Assembly (NCBI GenBank): GCA_949152475.1
Contig: OX424570.1
Coordinates: forward strand, 4,390,181-4,454,180
Length of the DNA stretch: 64,000 nucleotides
Reading direction: 5' to 3'
Source of the DNA: Terebella lapidaria
Lineage: Eukaryota; Annelida; Polychaeta; Terebellida; Terebellidae
In this document: positions 23,938 through 34,969 of the stretch, piece by piece
Layout of the letters: every line of letters begins with the position of its first letter
Position numbering within the stretch: the stretch's first letter is position 1
Program-made: the position numbers and the translations under genes
The notes under the pieces: generated by a model
The model's input: only the letters and a program-made list of their open reading frames with translations
Told to the model about the DNA's origin: nothing
Database searches by the model: none

Positions 23938-26900
23938 CTGCGAAAGTATAATTTTCAATAATAGTGCGCATGAAAACTTACCGGTTATGTTACACGTAAT
24001 GACATATTACACCAAACAAAATTATGCTTTGGTAACCTCGTTATCTAACAAATTGAAAGGTTTCACATAATACTGGTTTTATGATATATCTGTATCTATG
24101 TTCCCTCACCACATGTCGACAGTCACTTGCTGGTCGGCCACATCCTGGCAGAGGCGCTGAAGTAACACTCTGGCAACGGAAGGTGATTCGGCGTACAGTG
24201 GCCCAACGATGTGGCTGCGGGGCTGGTAGTGAACACAGGGGCGTCGACATCCAAACCCCGAGATCTCACCGCCAGGGGTCAGGGTCACGTAGGTGGCTCC
24301 ACCTGGCACATGGAACCACTTCTCCAGAAACCGCCGGCGAATCGGAGAGTTCTTCACCACGAAATGTTTGTTGTCGAAGTTTACCAGGTCTTGGAAAGGG
24401 ACGTCCGAGACCTAGTGAAAGGAGCAGAAAAATAACACACACTACGAGAACACCGATTCATGCTGCGGTCCCACTATCCCGGTAATGGGCTCGATCGACT
24501 CTGAATTCGAGGCATCGGAAGATGGGTAAAACACTCTAATGACATCTTGATGGAACGTAACTACATTTTCTGTCTTTCCTGTCCGAGCTAGCAGTATTGG
24601 TCATCATCCATCTGCTTACGACCCAAATTAGAGTTCTTTATAAATTCCTGGGTCAAAGACGCTGTATCTTGCCCCTTTCTGGATCTGATAAGGCGTTAAG
24701 CAATCGTGAGCCTGACCAAGTCCACCACATGACATCGTCCTAGAGTTTTCCTAGAATCATCATGTTTTAGTCAGGCTCTACCAATGCGTAACCTGGTATG
24801 AACGGGTGTATATTCATAAGTCATTCGTTATTCTATTGGGTGAAACCATATTGGAATTGTCACAATTATGGGCGTCGACTCTCTATGAAGCATGCACCCC
24901 AATTAGTGGCACCTGTAGTCGTCACCGGATCAGGTATGGTGTGTTGAGACCAAGAATCATGGTAGTGGCTCCCAGTACAGAGGACGTGGGCGTGTTGCTG
25001 ACTAGATGAACCCCGAATAGCCCATCGAACTGCCAGAGCCTGAACGTACTGCCCCACATCGAGACGCTGCCAATCCAGGCATGTGAGCATTGGACCTAAG
25101 CGAACTCCATCCTGGGTCCTCACAACAATCGTCCCCTAGGCCTTGCGGGCCCTCTACTCAGAACAGTGTGGAAAGGGTCACATGTCACGCTATACTGTCG
25201 TGCTCACGTCCAGAATTCGCCGAAACAACTCCATGAACCTGTGCAGGCTGGTAGCATTTTGACTGCCAGCTCACGAACATGAGCATGTCACGTCACAAAC
25301 ATGTAACAATGGAGCTGGTCAGTTAATGGGATGAGCGTCGTCTTGTGAGCATCATCAAGACAACTGATGCTTCGAATGCGAAGCGGCCAAACTATGGTGA
25401 TGCCCGTCCTAATCATTCGACAAAATTGCCACATTACCCCTTTCTTACAATGTTGGTCCCCAACATGTTCTACTTTGACCCAAAATTGGCAAACACGACC
25501 AGAGCAAAACATGGCAAAGCCAACAGGAAGCAAGGCAAAATGCAGAAAAATCAGAACTTAAATACAGTATATGAATGAACTTGTTGAGTTGATATATTAT
25601 GTTATATCTATGTTATGAAATGTCAGTATATGAATGAATGAGGTCTATTTATGTCAGTGCAAGGGGAATATTTGCGTGTGTGCATGAGTAAGAATCCAAC
25701 TTCTAGCTCTGTATACAGTATATCACAATTTTCGTTATTTTCATTAAATTATTAAGATTAAACGTTGCGTTTCGTTCATCTGAGTCTAACAGCAGGCACA
25801 GCATACTACAAAATTACACTGTTATGCCGGCTTTGTCACAGAGCGCTTTCGAATTGCATGCCCTGCTCCGAGTGTATGTGCTTGGGTACGCCATGGTACA
25901 CCACCCACCTACTCGCCAGTATTCTGACCACCTCATCTGTGGTCTGGTGCCACAGCGAGGAGGCGTCTGTGTACTTGGTGAAGTAGTCCGAAATCACCAG
26001 GATATACCAGTACCCAAATGGAGTAACACGGTAAGTGTCTAGTAAGGCTAAACAGTCGAAAGGCATGCCTGCCTACCATGGCTAAGGGGTGGTGGCCTGG
26101 GGCAGGAACTCATTTGCGAGCCCTGAAGACACTGAAGACAAGTAGTCCACTAAATTTGCATGTGTAAGTTGCAACCTGGCCAGTGTTGATGCAACCGGTA
26201 CATGATCTTCTAGATGCCCAGATTGATCGGTTACCCTAAGGTTGTGCAATCGATGGAGAACCTCGATCTCATGTACCACAGGGAGGATGCGAGGGCTCAT
26301 GGTGCCAGTACAGGAGGCAATCACACAGAGTCAGCTGTCCTCACTTTGTGACCAGAGCTTGGGTCTCGTCAGCCATTATGCACATTACTGCTTCTTTTCA
26401 GCCTCCATGGTGACAATGACCAGCGCCAGGGGGGTGTCTCCTGTCTAATTCATCTGGACAGGACAGATAGGAGATTTTGGGGCTTCTGGCCATGTCTTAC
26501 CACTACCTACAGGCGGACCCACCGGAGTCTCGAGGGGTGGAGATATTGTCTTATTGCATGGTTTGTGATTGCCACTGAGGAGAGTTCCCCAGGGACGAGG
26601 GACGAAAGCAGGTACGTATTAGGCTGCGATGGTACTACGTCGACTTATTATTTCTGGTCATGGCACAAATGTAATGTTTATGAGTGATGGCTCCCTAGGG
26701 TGGTCATGCCCCGACGAGTGGCACGGTGGTCATCACTGACACCCGGACCAGGTAACAGAGACGTCTGTCGCACGGGCCTATATGATTCGGTATTAACATC
26801 ACCGTTATGTAGCCTGGTATATCGAGACCAAGAGCCATGGCGGGCAACACGTGGGCGTATTGCTGGCCTGCTGGCGGTCCCCAGCGAAGATAGAACCCTG

Positions 26901-28014
26901 GATAGCCGGATGGACTGTCAGAGCCTTTTGTTGATGCGATCAATAAAACTCGTCTCCAGGGCGCTGCAGGCCCTCCACTCAGAACAGAGAAGATGAGAGC
27001 ACACTTCGCGATACACTATCGAGCTCACGTCCAGAATTCTCATAGTCAACTCCTTGATCCTAGGAGAGCTGGCAGTAATAATATATCTGGTCCCTGTTAA
27101 TACTTCCAGCTCACAGGCAAGAGGGGTGGAAACAGTGAAGCCAGTCAATGAAAGGCATGCTTGGAATGCGAAGTGGCCAAACTATCATGTACGAAAGCAG
27201 TCAAAATGCCAGTCCTGATCTTTGGGCAAAATCGCAACACAACCTTCGAAGTAAATCATTATGAATCGGAATTTCCGGGGCCGAAGTGCCATTTGGAATC
27301 GTACAATTGTTATCAAATATGAAACATGGGACAGAAAATTTATCAAAATATGTTTTTGAATCAAATTCCACATCGTCCACCTCAATTTCTGCTATCAGGG
27401 TCTATCGGCCATCACCGTAATAGTAGATAGCAGCATCAGTGTGAATTATTCAATGAACAGTTAATACGAAAGTGTTTCATACGGTGAAAGCTTCAGTGAA
27501 TTAATTTTGTTGTCAATCTGTTGTCACTGACCTGTACTAGTTTACCGTCACACGTGGCCCCATAGTCCGCCTTTGCCCTCTCTGTCGTGTACCGTCGTGT
27601 CGTGAACGAAGACACGTACCCAAATTTGGCAGCATTCTTCTCCTGCACTGCCTCAACAGCGTCGATTGCTAGGATACCATTCCCCACGTGCTCCTTAGCA
27701 ACCTGATCCCTCAGCCTGGTACCAAAACCCTTGGAGCGGTACTTTTTCTCGACATAGTAATACGACCCGTAGTAGATATTGTCGCCCCATGGAAGCCTCA
27801 CAGCTGAAGCCACGACCTCTCCCTCGTACTCGCCGATGTACAAGCCACGACCAGGGCTATACACCTCCAAGGCCGCGTCAAGGTCACCAGGCGCCACAGC
27901 ACCCATTCCACTGTACCACTTCTGGACGATAGGAGCATCGCTCGGTCGCATGGCCCGAACTTTATATCCATCCTCATAAGTTCTGTACACTTCTGGCTCG
28001 CCAGCTGACGCCAT
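23790..28014 (-). CDS. GNAT-family acetyltransferase with YitH-like C-terminal domain, three coding exons
   Basis: Coding exons are 28014-27532 (483 nt), 24411-24110 (302 nt) and 23937-23790 (148 nt). Joined, they give an open frame of about 310 residues with GT-AG junctions in matching phase (phase 0, then phase 2 completing a Trp codon). Residues 1-161 look like an N-terminal GNAT fold: a region with MRPSDAP, then a YRSKGFGTRLRD stretch resembling the acetyl-CoA-binding R/Q-x-x-G-x-G/A loop. The second half has RRRFLEKWF, GGEISGFGCRRPC, HIVGPLYAESP and DFGFVKVFDILRMHLNG. This is the pattern of the second GNAT-like domain of bacterial YitH-type acetyltransferases and their animal relatives. 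Probably a cytosolic acyltransferase; the substrate is unknown. There is no signal peptide or membrane segment. Intron 1 (3.1 kb) contains Gypsy remnants; intron 2 is 172 nt. The family assignment is from memory of motifs; the exon structure is read directly. Confidence 0.85.
24110..24411 (-). CDS. Acetyltransferase exon 2
   Basis: Acceptor TTTCACTAG precedes 24411; donor ATGTG|GTGAGG follows 24110. It codes for 100 residues plus two bases, beginning VSDVPFQDLVNFD. It carries the FLEKWF, GFGCRRPC and GPLYAESP motifs of the C-terminal GNAT-like domain. It is GC-richer than its surroundings, as expected for coding DNA in an AT-rich region. Confidence 0.85.
24890..25420. repeat. Diverged repeat in acetyltransferase intron 1, copy alpha
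   Basis: Shares scattered blocks with 26740-27190, such as GCTCACGTCCAGAATTC, GAGACCAAGA and AATGCGAAG(C/T)GGCCAAACTAT. Probably two old copies of one element flanking the Gypsy integrase region. Confidence 0.55.
25836..26440 (-). mobile_element. Gypsy (Ty3-like) integrase remnant
   Basis: The minus-strand frame 26066-25836 reads YWYILVISDYFTKYTDAS and YHGVPKHIHSEQGMQFES, the integrase core with its first and second acidic positions. The frame 26324-26082 carries EVLHRLHNLRVTDQSGHL and TLARLQ, the zinc-binding segment before the core. Stops and shifts break it. It lies in the first coding intron of the acetyltransferase gene, on the same strand. Confidence 0.85.
26740..27190. repeat. Diverged repeat in acetyltransferase intron 1, copy beta
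   Basis: Counterpart of 24890-25420 in the same orientation. It could be a decayed LTR pair or an internal Gypsy segment; sequence decay prevents a choice. Confidence 0.5.
27532..28014 (-). CDS. Acetyltransferase exon 1 (start codon exon)
   Basis: Opens with ATG at 28014-28012 in a fair context (G at -3, G at +4). It encodes 161 residues and ends ...GTACAG|GTCAGTG at 27532, phase 0. Reading on into the intron adds 12 residues before a stop, so the donor is preferred. The next exon continues the family pattern directly. Confidence 0.85.
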
Positions 28015-28789
28015 AGCTACTCCTATATGTGTGTGCCTGGGGTTACAATAGTAATATTATGTATGCTTACTCCATTAAGAATGTTATTTAGGTCATCGCA
28101 AATGTTATCACTCCTGACGTTTAATGAATGCGCCTTCAATCAGACATCAAAGCCTTAGATGCCTTGGAGACATTTCGATGTGAAGACGAATTTATAGCAG
28201 GCTGAATGAGCAAACAATTTTGATCTAGGACAAAGACAACCCGTCAGACAAAATGCTGATTCAGGAAAATAATTTAGGTCAAAGTCGAAGTTCACCCAAG
28301 ATATCATAGCCATAAGACATACATTTCCAAGCCATTGAGTCTGAAAATAACTTCCAGAGATATCAATGAAAATACAAAATGCCTACTCAGCTACTCAACT
28401 TCATCCCCAATATTTGTCTCTTGTGATGAGCTCGAAAATGAGGTCTGTTCCACTCTACGGTGCACCATTTCCGAGATATGGACGAAAATGAGAAATGCTG
28501 ACTCAGCAAAAAAAATCTGGTCAAGGTCGATGTTTATCCCTAGTACCCTTGAGCATCTTTAATCGCATGTCTAGTATTACTCTACCTTTATTTCGTCACG
28601 GACCTCACGGACCCCTGAGCTGGCTCAAAAACAATAGGCTTCTTCCACATTTTGTTCAACATATCATTTCTGACCAGTGGTGGAAAATTGACATATCAAG
28701 GCAAACTAAAGTGATTGTCTAGAAAACAAAACGACAGAAATAAAAAAGGAAAAGGAAAAGAATTGTGCACTTAAACCAAATGCCTTAAG
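28015..28789. other. Upstream region of acetyltransferase exon 1, unassigned
   Basis: 28200-28560 contains loosely repeated phrases (CAAAATGCTGATTCAG, GAAATGCTGACTCAGC, AGGTCAAAGTCGA), suggesting an old ~150-bp repeat. No coding signal. Confidence 0.35.
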
Positions 28790-29201
28790 GTAGTCCGCTT
28801 CAGACAGTGAGGGGAGGGCTCAAAGAGTTTTTTTTAATAAATAACTGTACCAACGTAATCTAGAGCTTCAAATTTACATATTTTACAGAGTAAATGTTCA
28901 GCATCCTAAAACTGAAAAGAAAATAGGGGGTCACCGTATCCGTTCGCATGGAAAACACGTACAAGATGTGAATATGGACAAAAAAATGCACAAAAATGCC
29001 ATAATTTATGTCATTTTAGGTAATTGTTTGTGATTTTGATCAAATATGTAGAAGAAACGAGCACGGTGACCCCCTATTTCTTTTCATTATTAGGATGGTG
29101 ATCAGTTCCTCTATAAATATAGGTCATTTTGAAGAGATAATATTCACGAAATGACTTTCAAATTGTGACTCTTCGTTACCTCAATGTTTGTAGCGGACTA
29201 C
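28790..29201. mobile_element. 412-bp TIR element (MITE)
   Basis: The ends GTAGTCCGCTTCA and the reverse complement of the right end, GTAGTCCGCTACA, match. Inner inverted segments TGAAAAGAAAATAGGGGGTC and TGAAAAGAAATAGGGGGTC extend the symmetry. No target duplication is clear and there is no coding sequence. Confidence 0.65.
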
Positions 29202-30340
29202 GTTGATAATGCACTGTCAGATAGCCTGTCAGATAACGTACGTATTGTTGATCAGCAGAAAACAGCTGTGTGTTTTATGTACTCATTGATTATGTTAGAT
29301 TTCTGGATATATGCAAACCCGGGAGAGTCTCATATCGTACTATTTATATTAGTTGCACGATGCTATATCGGTCAACACCACATGGATAATATATTTCCTG
29401 CACCACATACTCAATGAAAGCCACATTACACAGCTTGTCATTGACATTACAATTATCTAAATGTGTTGCGGTGACACATTTGTTCTACATATTGTTCATG
29501 AAGTGCACGCGATTATCAAATTGTAGCATAAATATGGCTAGACCCAATTTGCAACCATTCAGTACAACCGTTTCAACAGCATAACTATTATGATTCTGGA
29601 GTCAATAGGTTTCTGCTCTAAAAACGTCGGACTTTGACCATACAAATGTTTATGTGACACCAGTGTGAAATGAATGATGTATTGAGCGTGTGTGTGTGTA
29701 ACTTACCTCTCACGTCTGTAACCAACTATGTACGCACAAGTCCTATGTTGTATGGACCGATCCAAAAGCTAGCTGTTTGTGTTATCTAATCTCCAGTCTT
29801 GTTGTCCGTGTTGTGAATTTACGCCTTTATCACACTAGCATAGAAAGTTATCTTCATCAGGCGTAAACAACACCGCCGGACGTGTGTAGCTGTGGAAGTT
29901 TGTTGTACAAGTAAAGATAGGCCTGGTACACGCATCTGTGTGCGTATGTGTGGGGGCGGGGGAGGTAGAAGGGGCGTTCAGTTGATCCAGGGGTCTGGTG
30001 ACTGGGCCATTCAAGAATGGGTAGGCCAGCGCCATTAGCTTTTCAAACCAAAGATAACCCCTCCAGCAATCACTACACGAGATGTTTATTTAGGAGTACA
30101 GGAAAAATGGCCAGATATTAAAATGCAATAAAGTCTATATATCATGCAATATATCAGAGGACAAATACTAGGTTTGGTTGGCGTTGTACTCTGAAGATCC
30201 CTTCCTACGAGCCTTAATTGCCTTCTTGTATCACTGCATAATGGTTATTGAAAACAATAAAGCCTGACCTATCGTTGGAATATCAGGTTAGAGCATATGA
30301 TCGGGTAAGGATTGTTGAGAAAAGAATAGAAGACAGATTG
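29202..30340. other. Unassigned non-coding DNA
   Basis: No protein signal. Contains a short GTGTGTGT tract at about 29688, the candidate 5' UTR exon of the acetyltransferase, and nothing else I can support. Confidence 0.4.
29707..29840 (-). other. Candidate 5' UTR exon of the acetyltransferase gene
   Basis: On the minus strand GTGAGAG|GTAAGTTAC at 29707 is a near-perfect donor site. A possible acceptor (AACCCCAG) lies about 30 bases upstream of the ATG at 28014. The upstream limit is not visible. This rests only on splice-site quality and position. Confidence 0.25.
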
Positions 30341-30349
30341 GACATAAAT

Positions 30350-30458
30350 TAATGATGATGATGATGATGATGCGGATGATGATGAGGGTGCGGAGGGGGA
30401 TGATGATGATGATGAGGGGGAGATGATGATGATGAGGGGGAGATGATGTAGATGATGA
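30350..30458. repeat. GAT microsatellite
   Basis: ATGATG runs with interruptions GCGGATG and GAGGGGGA, repeated in a 24-bp higher pattern. Confidence 0.9.
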
Positions 30459-30867
30459 GGGGATACAATCATTTTCCTAACACTTATGGCTGGCCCGCTA
30501 TACTAGACAGAATTGACTGATAACACAGGGCTCTAATTTATAGCATTACATTCCACCTAATTACGCTATCTTGGTTTTCAATAAAACGACTTTCGAGAAC
30601 ACACTGTGTGTGAAGGTGTAGCACTTTCAGATCAATCCTGAACCGTGCAGGCGCCATTCTCGATGGGTATAAGGCTCAAACTTGAAGATTGGTAGAAACT
30701 CCAAAACCGTGACTAGAAATCTATTTTGAATAAAGTCCATCAAGATTTAGTGATGTTTTTATGATCTTAACACGACTTATCATAAGGTAAGAGTGACTAA
30801 TTCTTGAATCACGCATTTAATGACAGTCTGATCATATATAAAAACACACACAAAACTTGTAATTCCG

Positions 30868-31152
30868 GTTCATTTGATATGAATAGACCGAAGTTAATCG
30901 AAATAATGTTAATTTAATATGAATAGACCAAAGTTAATCGGAATAATGTTAATTTGATATGAATAGACCAAAGTTTTTCGAAATAATGTTAATTCAATAT
31001 GAATAGACCAAAGTTAATCGAAATAATGTTAATTTAATATGAATAGACCAAAGCTAATCGAAATAATGTTAATTAAATATTGAATAGACCAAAGTTAATC
31101 GGAATAATGTTAATTTAATATGAATAGACCAAAGTGAATCGAAATAATGTTA
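30868..31152. repeat. 41-bp tandem repeat, seven units
   Basis: Each unit reads TATGAATAGACCAAAGTTAA, then TCGAAATAATGTTAATT, with one to three changes. One unit has an extra base. AT-rich satellite-like block. Confidence 0.92.
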
Positions 31153-31599
31153 CTGAAGATTGGATACTTGAGGATCAAGTTCACTATTGCAATACACCAC
31201 CCAATACCCAAACTGGGCGTGAAGTATAAGCGTCTTCCCACTGCAGCGTTCATCCAATAAAGGTAAATTTCTGGTATATTTGGTGATACTTTCAATCAAA
31301 CGGTAAAAAAAGAATCCATACGATAATCATAATCTCTTCTAGAGGAGAAACCCCACACTACATTGCCTAGTGGCATGTGACAATGCTAATTATAGCCAGT
31401 TTTAGATATTCCCAAGTTAATATCACACTAATCACAGCAAAGTTATTTATTATTCATCTCAGGCATCACCAAAGTACTGAACCATGGAAACTAAATCATA
31501 TTCACATTAAAAATCTACAAATCGAGAAAATAAATATTTGCATTGATTTGCATTGAACGAATGGTCGTTACAAGCACACCCCATGAGTAGTAAGGACCC

Positions 31600-32450
31600 C
31601 CGTCTAGACCAAGTTTGACCTAGTTTCTCTGCCTCAGGTTGACCTAGTTATGACGTCATAGACACCTCCAAATATGGGCATGTGTGATAACGTTCGCCAT
31701 ACATTCGTCAGGTGGCATCATATCGTTTGCCCTATATCCGCTAGGGATGTAATGAGCAACCCAATAAATGCTGGGTAGAAGCCAGGAATAGACCTGGGGA
31801 TGCCTCACACATTGACGATTCCGTTTTGAGTGACGTCGTTTCGCCAGATGTATGGTTGCCTAGGGAGACAACGCGAAGCGATATTGTTCTACGTGCTGAA
31901 TTATTTTGCGCGTGTGGTAGTCTGGTTTTGGGAAAATTCCGATGGTATTTCCCGGGATTTGGAGTGGAGAGAGGTTTTGCTGAATGTATGCTATGTCGGC
32001 AATTGCGATCTGAAAACGAGCTTAATTGACAGGGGTCCTGTTCAACGTCATTTCATGAAAAATTGGTACTATCATGCTCTATAGTGACCTAGATTTTATT
32101 GAAGTACTGTGATTATGCTGTCACACCCTGTCAACCGTTAAGCCCTAATTTTTTTTTTTGGAAAGGTGAAACGCACATCCGAAGTTGCCCAATTTAACAT
32201 TGATTTAAATGCAGCCGATAATTGGTCATATCAACCCTGCTAGGATGTCCCAACGTTTGCCCCATACTCGCTAGGGGCGTCAGAAGGAACCCGATAAATG
32301 CTAGGAGGTCATAACGTTTGCATTATACTCGCTAGTGGCCTCATAAAGAACCCAATAAATGCTAGACCATGCCGTAATGTGCCCCCGTACTCGTCAGGAG
32401 GTGTCATTTTGTTAACCTTCTGCTCACTAGGGGAGTCACCATTATATCCT
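31600..32450. repeat. ~63-bp tandem repeat, separated blocks
   Basis: GTTTGCCCCATACTCGCTAGG and AACCCAATAAATGCTAG-type segments recur at about 31690, 32250, 32310 and 32370. The block 31780-32220 between them has no recognised content; short frames there look random. Confidence 0.65.
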
Positions 32451-32645
32451 AACACATGCATAAATGTTTTGAACATTATATTCTCTTATTTTTTATTATG
32501 ATATTTTATTTATAAGAATTATGGAAATTATTTATTTTAATTATTAGTTGTGATATATATTATTAAATTTTTGTTTAACTTTTATTATTCTTTCTTGAAT
32601 ATGTATTATTAACATTTTGTTTGTATTGATTTTGTCATTATATTT

Positions 32646-34459
32646 TTAGGTTACCGTACCTATGGTCCGATAACCTATTGCCGTCACGTTGCGTCCGTCG
32701 TCCGTCCGTCGTCCGTCGTCCGTCGTCCGTCCACAGCTGTATCTTTAAAGTTTACAGGCGGATTTTTCTGAAATTTTGCACAAAAATGCCTAAAAATATT
32801 TCAAGAGGGGGTTTTTTTTTAGTTTTTTGATTTTCGCATTTTTCTCGAAATGGCGGCCATTTTTGACGAAAAATGGCCAATTTTGGACTTTGGCGGCCAT
32901 TTTCTCAAAAACTGTCTGATCAGTTTTGAGATTTTTGTTTCAAAAGATTCCCTTTATGTACCTTTATGATGTGTATAAGTTTTGTTGCCCTTGAATCGCC
33001 GGTCTCCGTGTGGCGGCCATTTTGAATTTTTGACGGGTCGGCGAAAAAATTTGTTTTTGCCCCAAATCGCGTTACTATCCACTTCGGGCCATTTCTAGGC
33101 AAAAAAAAAATTTTCACCCTTTGAAAAAAATTTTGGACTTAGAAAATTTTCGGCACTTTTTTTCCTTCATAATGGGAGCTGCCTGGACTGTACTCATAGA
33201 ACGCTTAAAGATAGAGCTTAGATATTGGCACTTTCAAATGGGAAGTCATATATGGCGACTTGTGTGGTAACCTTGAATTTGACCTTGGATGACCTTGAAA
33301 GGTCAAAATAGCCATTTTTGGGTCGAAAAATGCCCAAATTTGCAGCTTTTCTGTCTTTTCTCGAAAACTGTCTGATCAGTTTTGAGATTTTTGTTTCAAA
33401 AGATTCCCCTTATGTACCTTTATGATGTGTATAAGTTTTGTTGCCCTTGAATCGCCGGTCTCCGTGTGGCGGCCATTTTGAATTTTTGACGGGTCGGCAA
33501 AAAAAAATTTTTTTGCCCCAAATCGCGTTACTATCCACTTCGGGCCATTTCTAGGCAAAAAAAATTTTTTCACCCTTTGAAAAAAATTTTGGACTGAAAA
33601 TTTTCGGCACTTTTTTCCTTCATAATGGGAGCTGCCTAGACTGTACTCATAGAATGCTTGAAGATAGAGCTTAGAAATTAGCACTTTCAAAATGGGAAGT
33701 CATATATGAAGACTTGTGTGGTGACCTTGAATTTGACCTTGGATGACCTTGAAATGTCAAAACAGCCATTTTTGAGTCGAAAAATGCCCAAATTTGCACC
33801 TTGTTTGTCTTTAATCGAAAACTGTCTGATCACTTTTGAGATTTTTATTTCAAAACATAGTAATTGGGGTTTTTGACATGATGTGTATAAATATGTATAT
33901 AGTGTATAAAGTGCCTTGAATTGCTCAAAAGGCTAGAAATTTAGGCTGAATAGGCCCCAAATTTAATTTTTGGTCGTTTTCCTTCAAATTTATCTGATCA
34001 GTTTTGAGATTTTTGTTATAAAACATGCTAATTGGGGTCCCTGACATTGTGTATAAAGATGGAGTGCTTTGAATTGCTTAAAAGGTCCCTTGAGTGTGTA
34101 AATTGGCCTCTACAGCCAAAAAATTTTTGTAGGTATAGCTGGAATTGGAAGTCATATACATGTATACCACATATATATGTGGCTTTTTTGGGTGACGTTG
34201 AACTTGACGTCAGATGACATTGAGTGCTATATCTCAGTGTCACGTCCAACAAGAAATGTGTAAATTTCGTTTATAGCCAAAAGACTTGTAGATAGACCTT
34301 GTATTTGTATTTTGAACATACATGAATACAAGGTTATATGCTGCACACTTAATGATGACATTGAAGTTCACGAAGATGATTGGTTTATCTTAACGTCATA
34401 TCTCACCTGTCCTGTTTCAACTAAAGCTGTCCGGTAACCTATCTTAGCCCTTGGGCTAA
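32646..34459 (+). mobile_element. Helentron-like non-autonomous element (HINE type), copy B
   Basis: Starts TTAGGTTACCGTACC, folding with GGTCCGATAACCTA, followed by a (GTCC)n/(GTC)n tract (32695-32733). Motifs of ATGGCGGCCATTTT type and a ~458-bp internal direct duplication follow. It ends with GTCCGGTAACCTA (34429-34441) and the hairpin TTAGCCCTTGGGCTAA (34444-34459), then T-rich DNA. Opposite orientation to copy A. No coding capacity. Confidence 0.62.
32905..33820 (+). repeat. ~458-bp direct duplication inside copy B
   Basis: The segment starting AAACTGTCTGATCAG near 32909 repeats near 33366, running through CTTGAATCGCCGGTCTCC and ACTATCCACTTCGGGCC to the CCTTGAATTTGACC block. Few differences. 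It creates two similar minus-strand frames, which are not genes. Confidence 0.85.
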
Positions 34460-34969
34460 TTTTTTTCATTCTACTTTTTTCAAATAAATTTTCTAAAAAC
34501 CTCAATGTGTATTCAGCGTAAAATAGACAAAAATATATGTTATTTTCTTGCTTTTTTATTTACAGCAGGTTTACACCAGACACTCAATTTGCCTCAGCCT
34601 TTGCCTCTGGTTGAGGCTGAGGCTGTGGCTGTGGCTGAACCTAATCACATCCGTGGACGAGAAAACACCTACCGTAGAAAATCCAGCAATCACAGGTGTT
34701 CGAGTATAGACAAGGAAGTACCAGTACTGAAAAACAACATGGCGCCAGGTCACCCACTCCCTCCACATTTCAAGTCCACCGAAAGCGCGGCAAATGATGG
34801 ACAAAGTGATTAATCTATCTGACACAATGCAAGGGATCTATTGATACTCTTCAAGAACAAGCCAAGCAAGCAGATTGGAGTTGACAAGAAGAAGCCCGAA
34901 CACAGTGTAAATACAGTACACCACCTGTCTGTGTACAGAGAGCATAAGCCAAGGGACCAGCCCTCCACG

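Noticed and set aside
24081..24485. 134-residue plus-strand reading frame
   Set aside because: It is the complement of acetyltransferase exon 2, which has splice sites, family motifs and matching phases.
25836..26066. Possible intact host gene encoding an integrase-like protein
   Set aside because: Only a fragment, with stops on both sides and the catalytic domain incomplete, so it is a dead Gypsy remnant.
32920..33690. Two similar minus-strand frames suggesting a duplicated gene
   Set aside because: They arise from the internal duplication of the Helentron-like element and encode no known domain.
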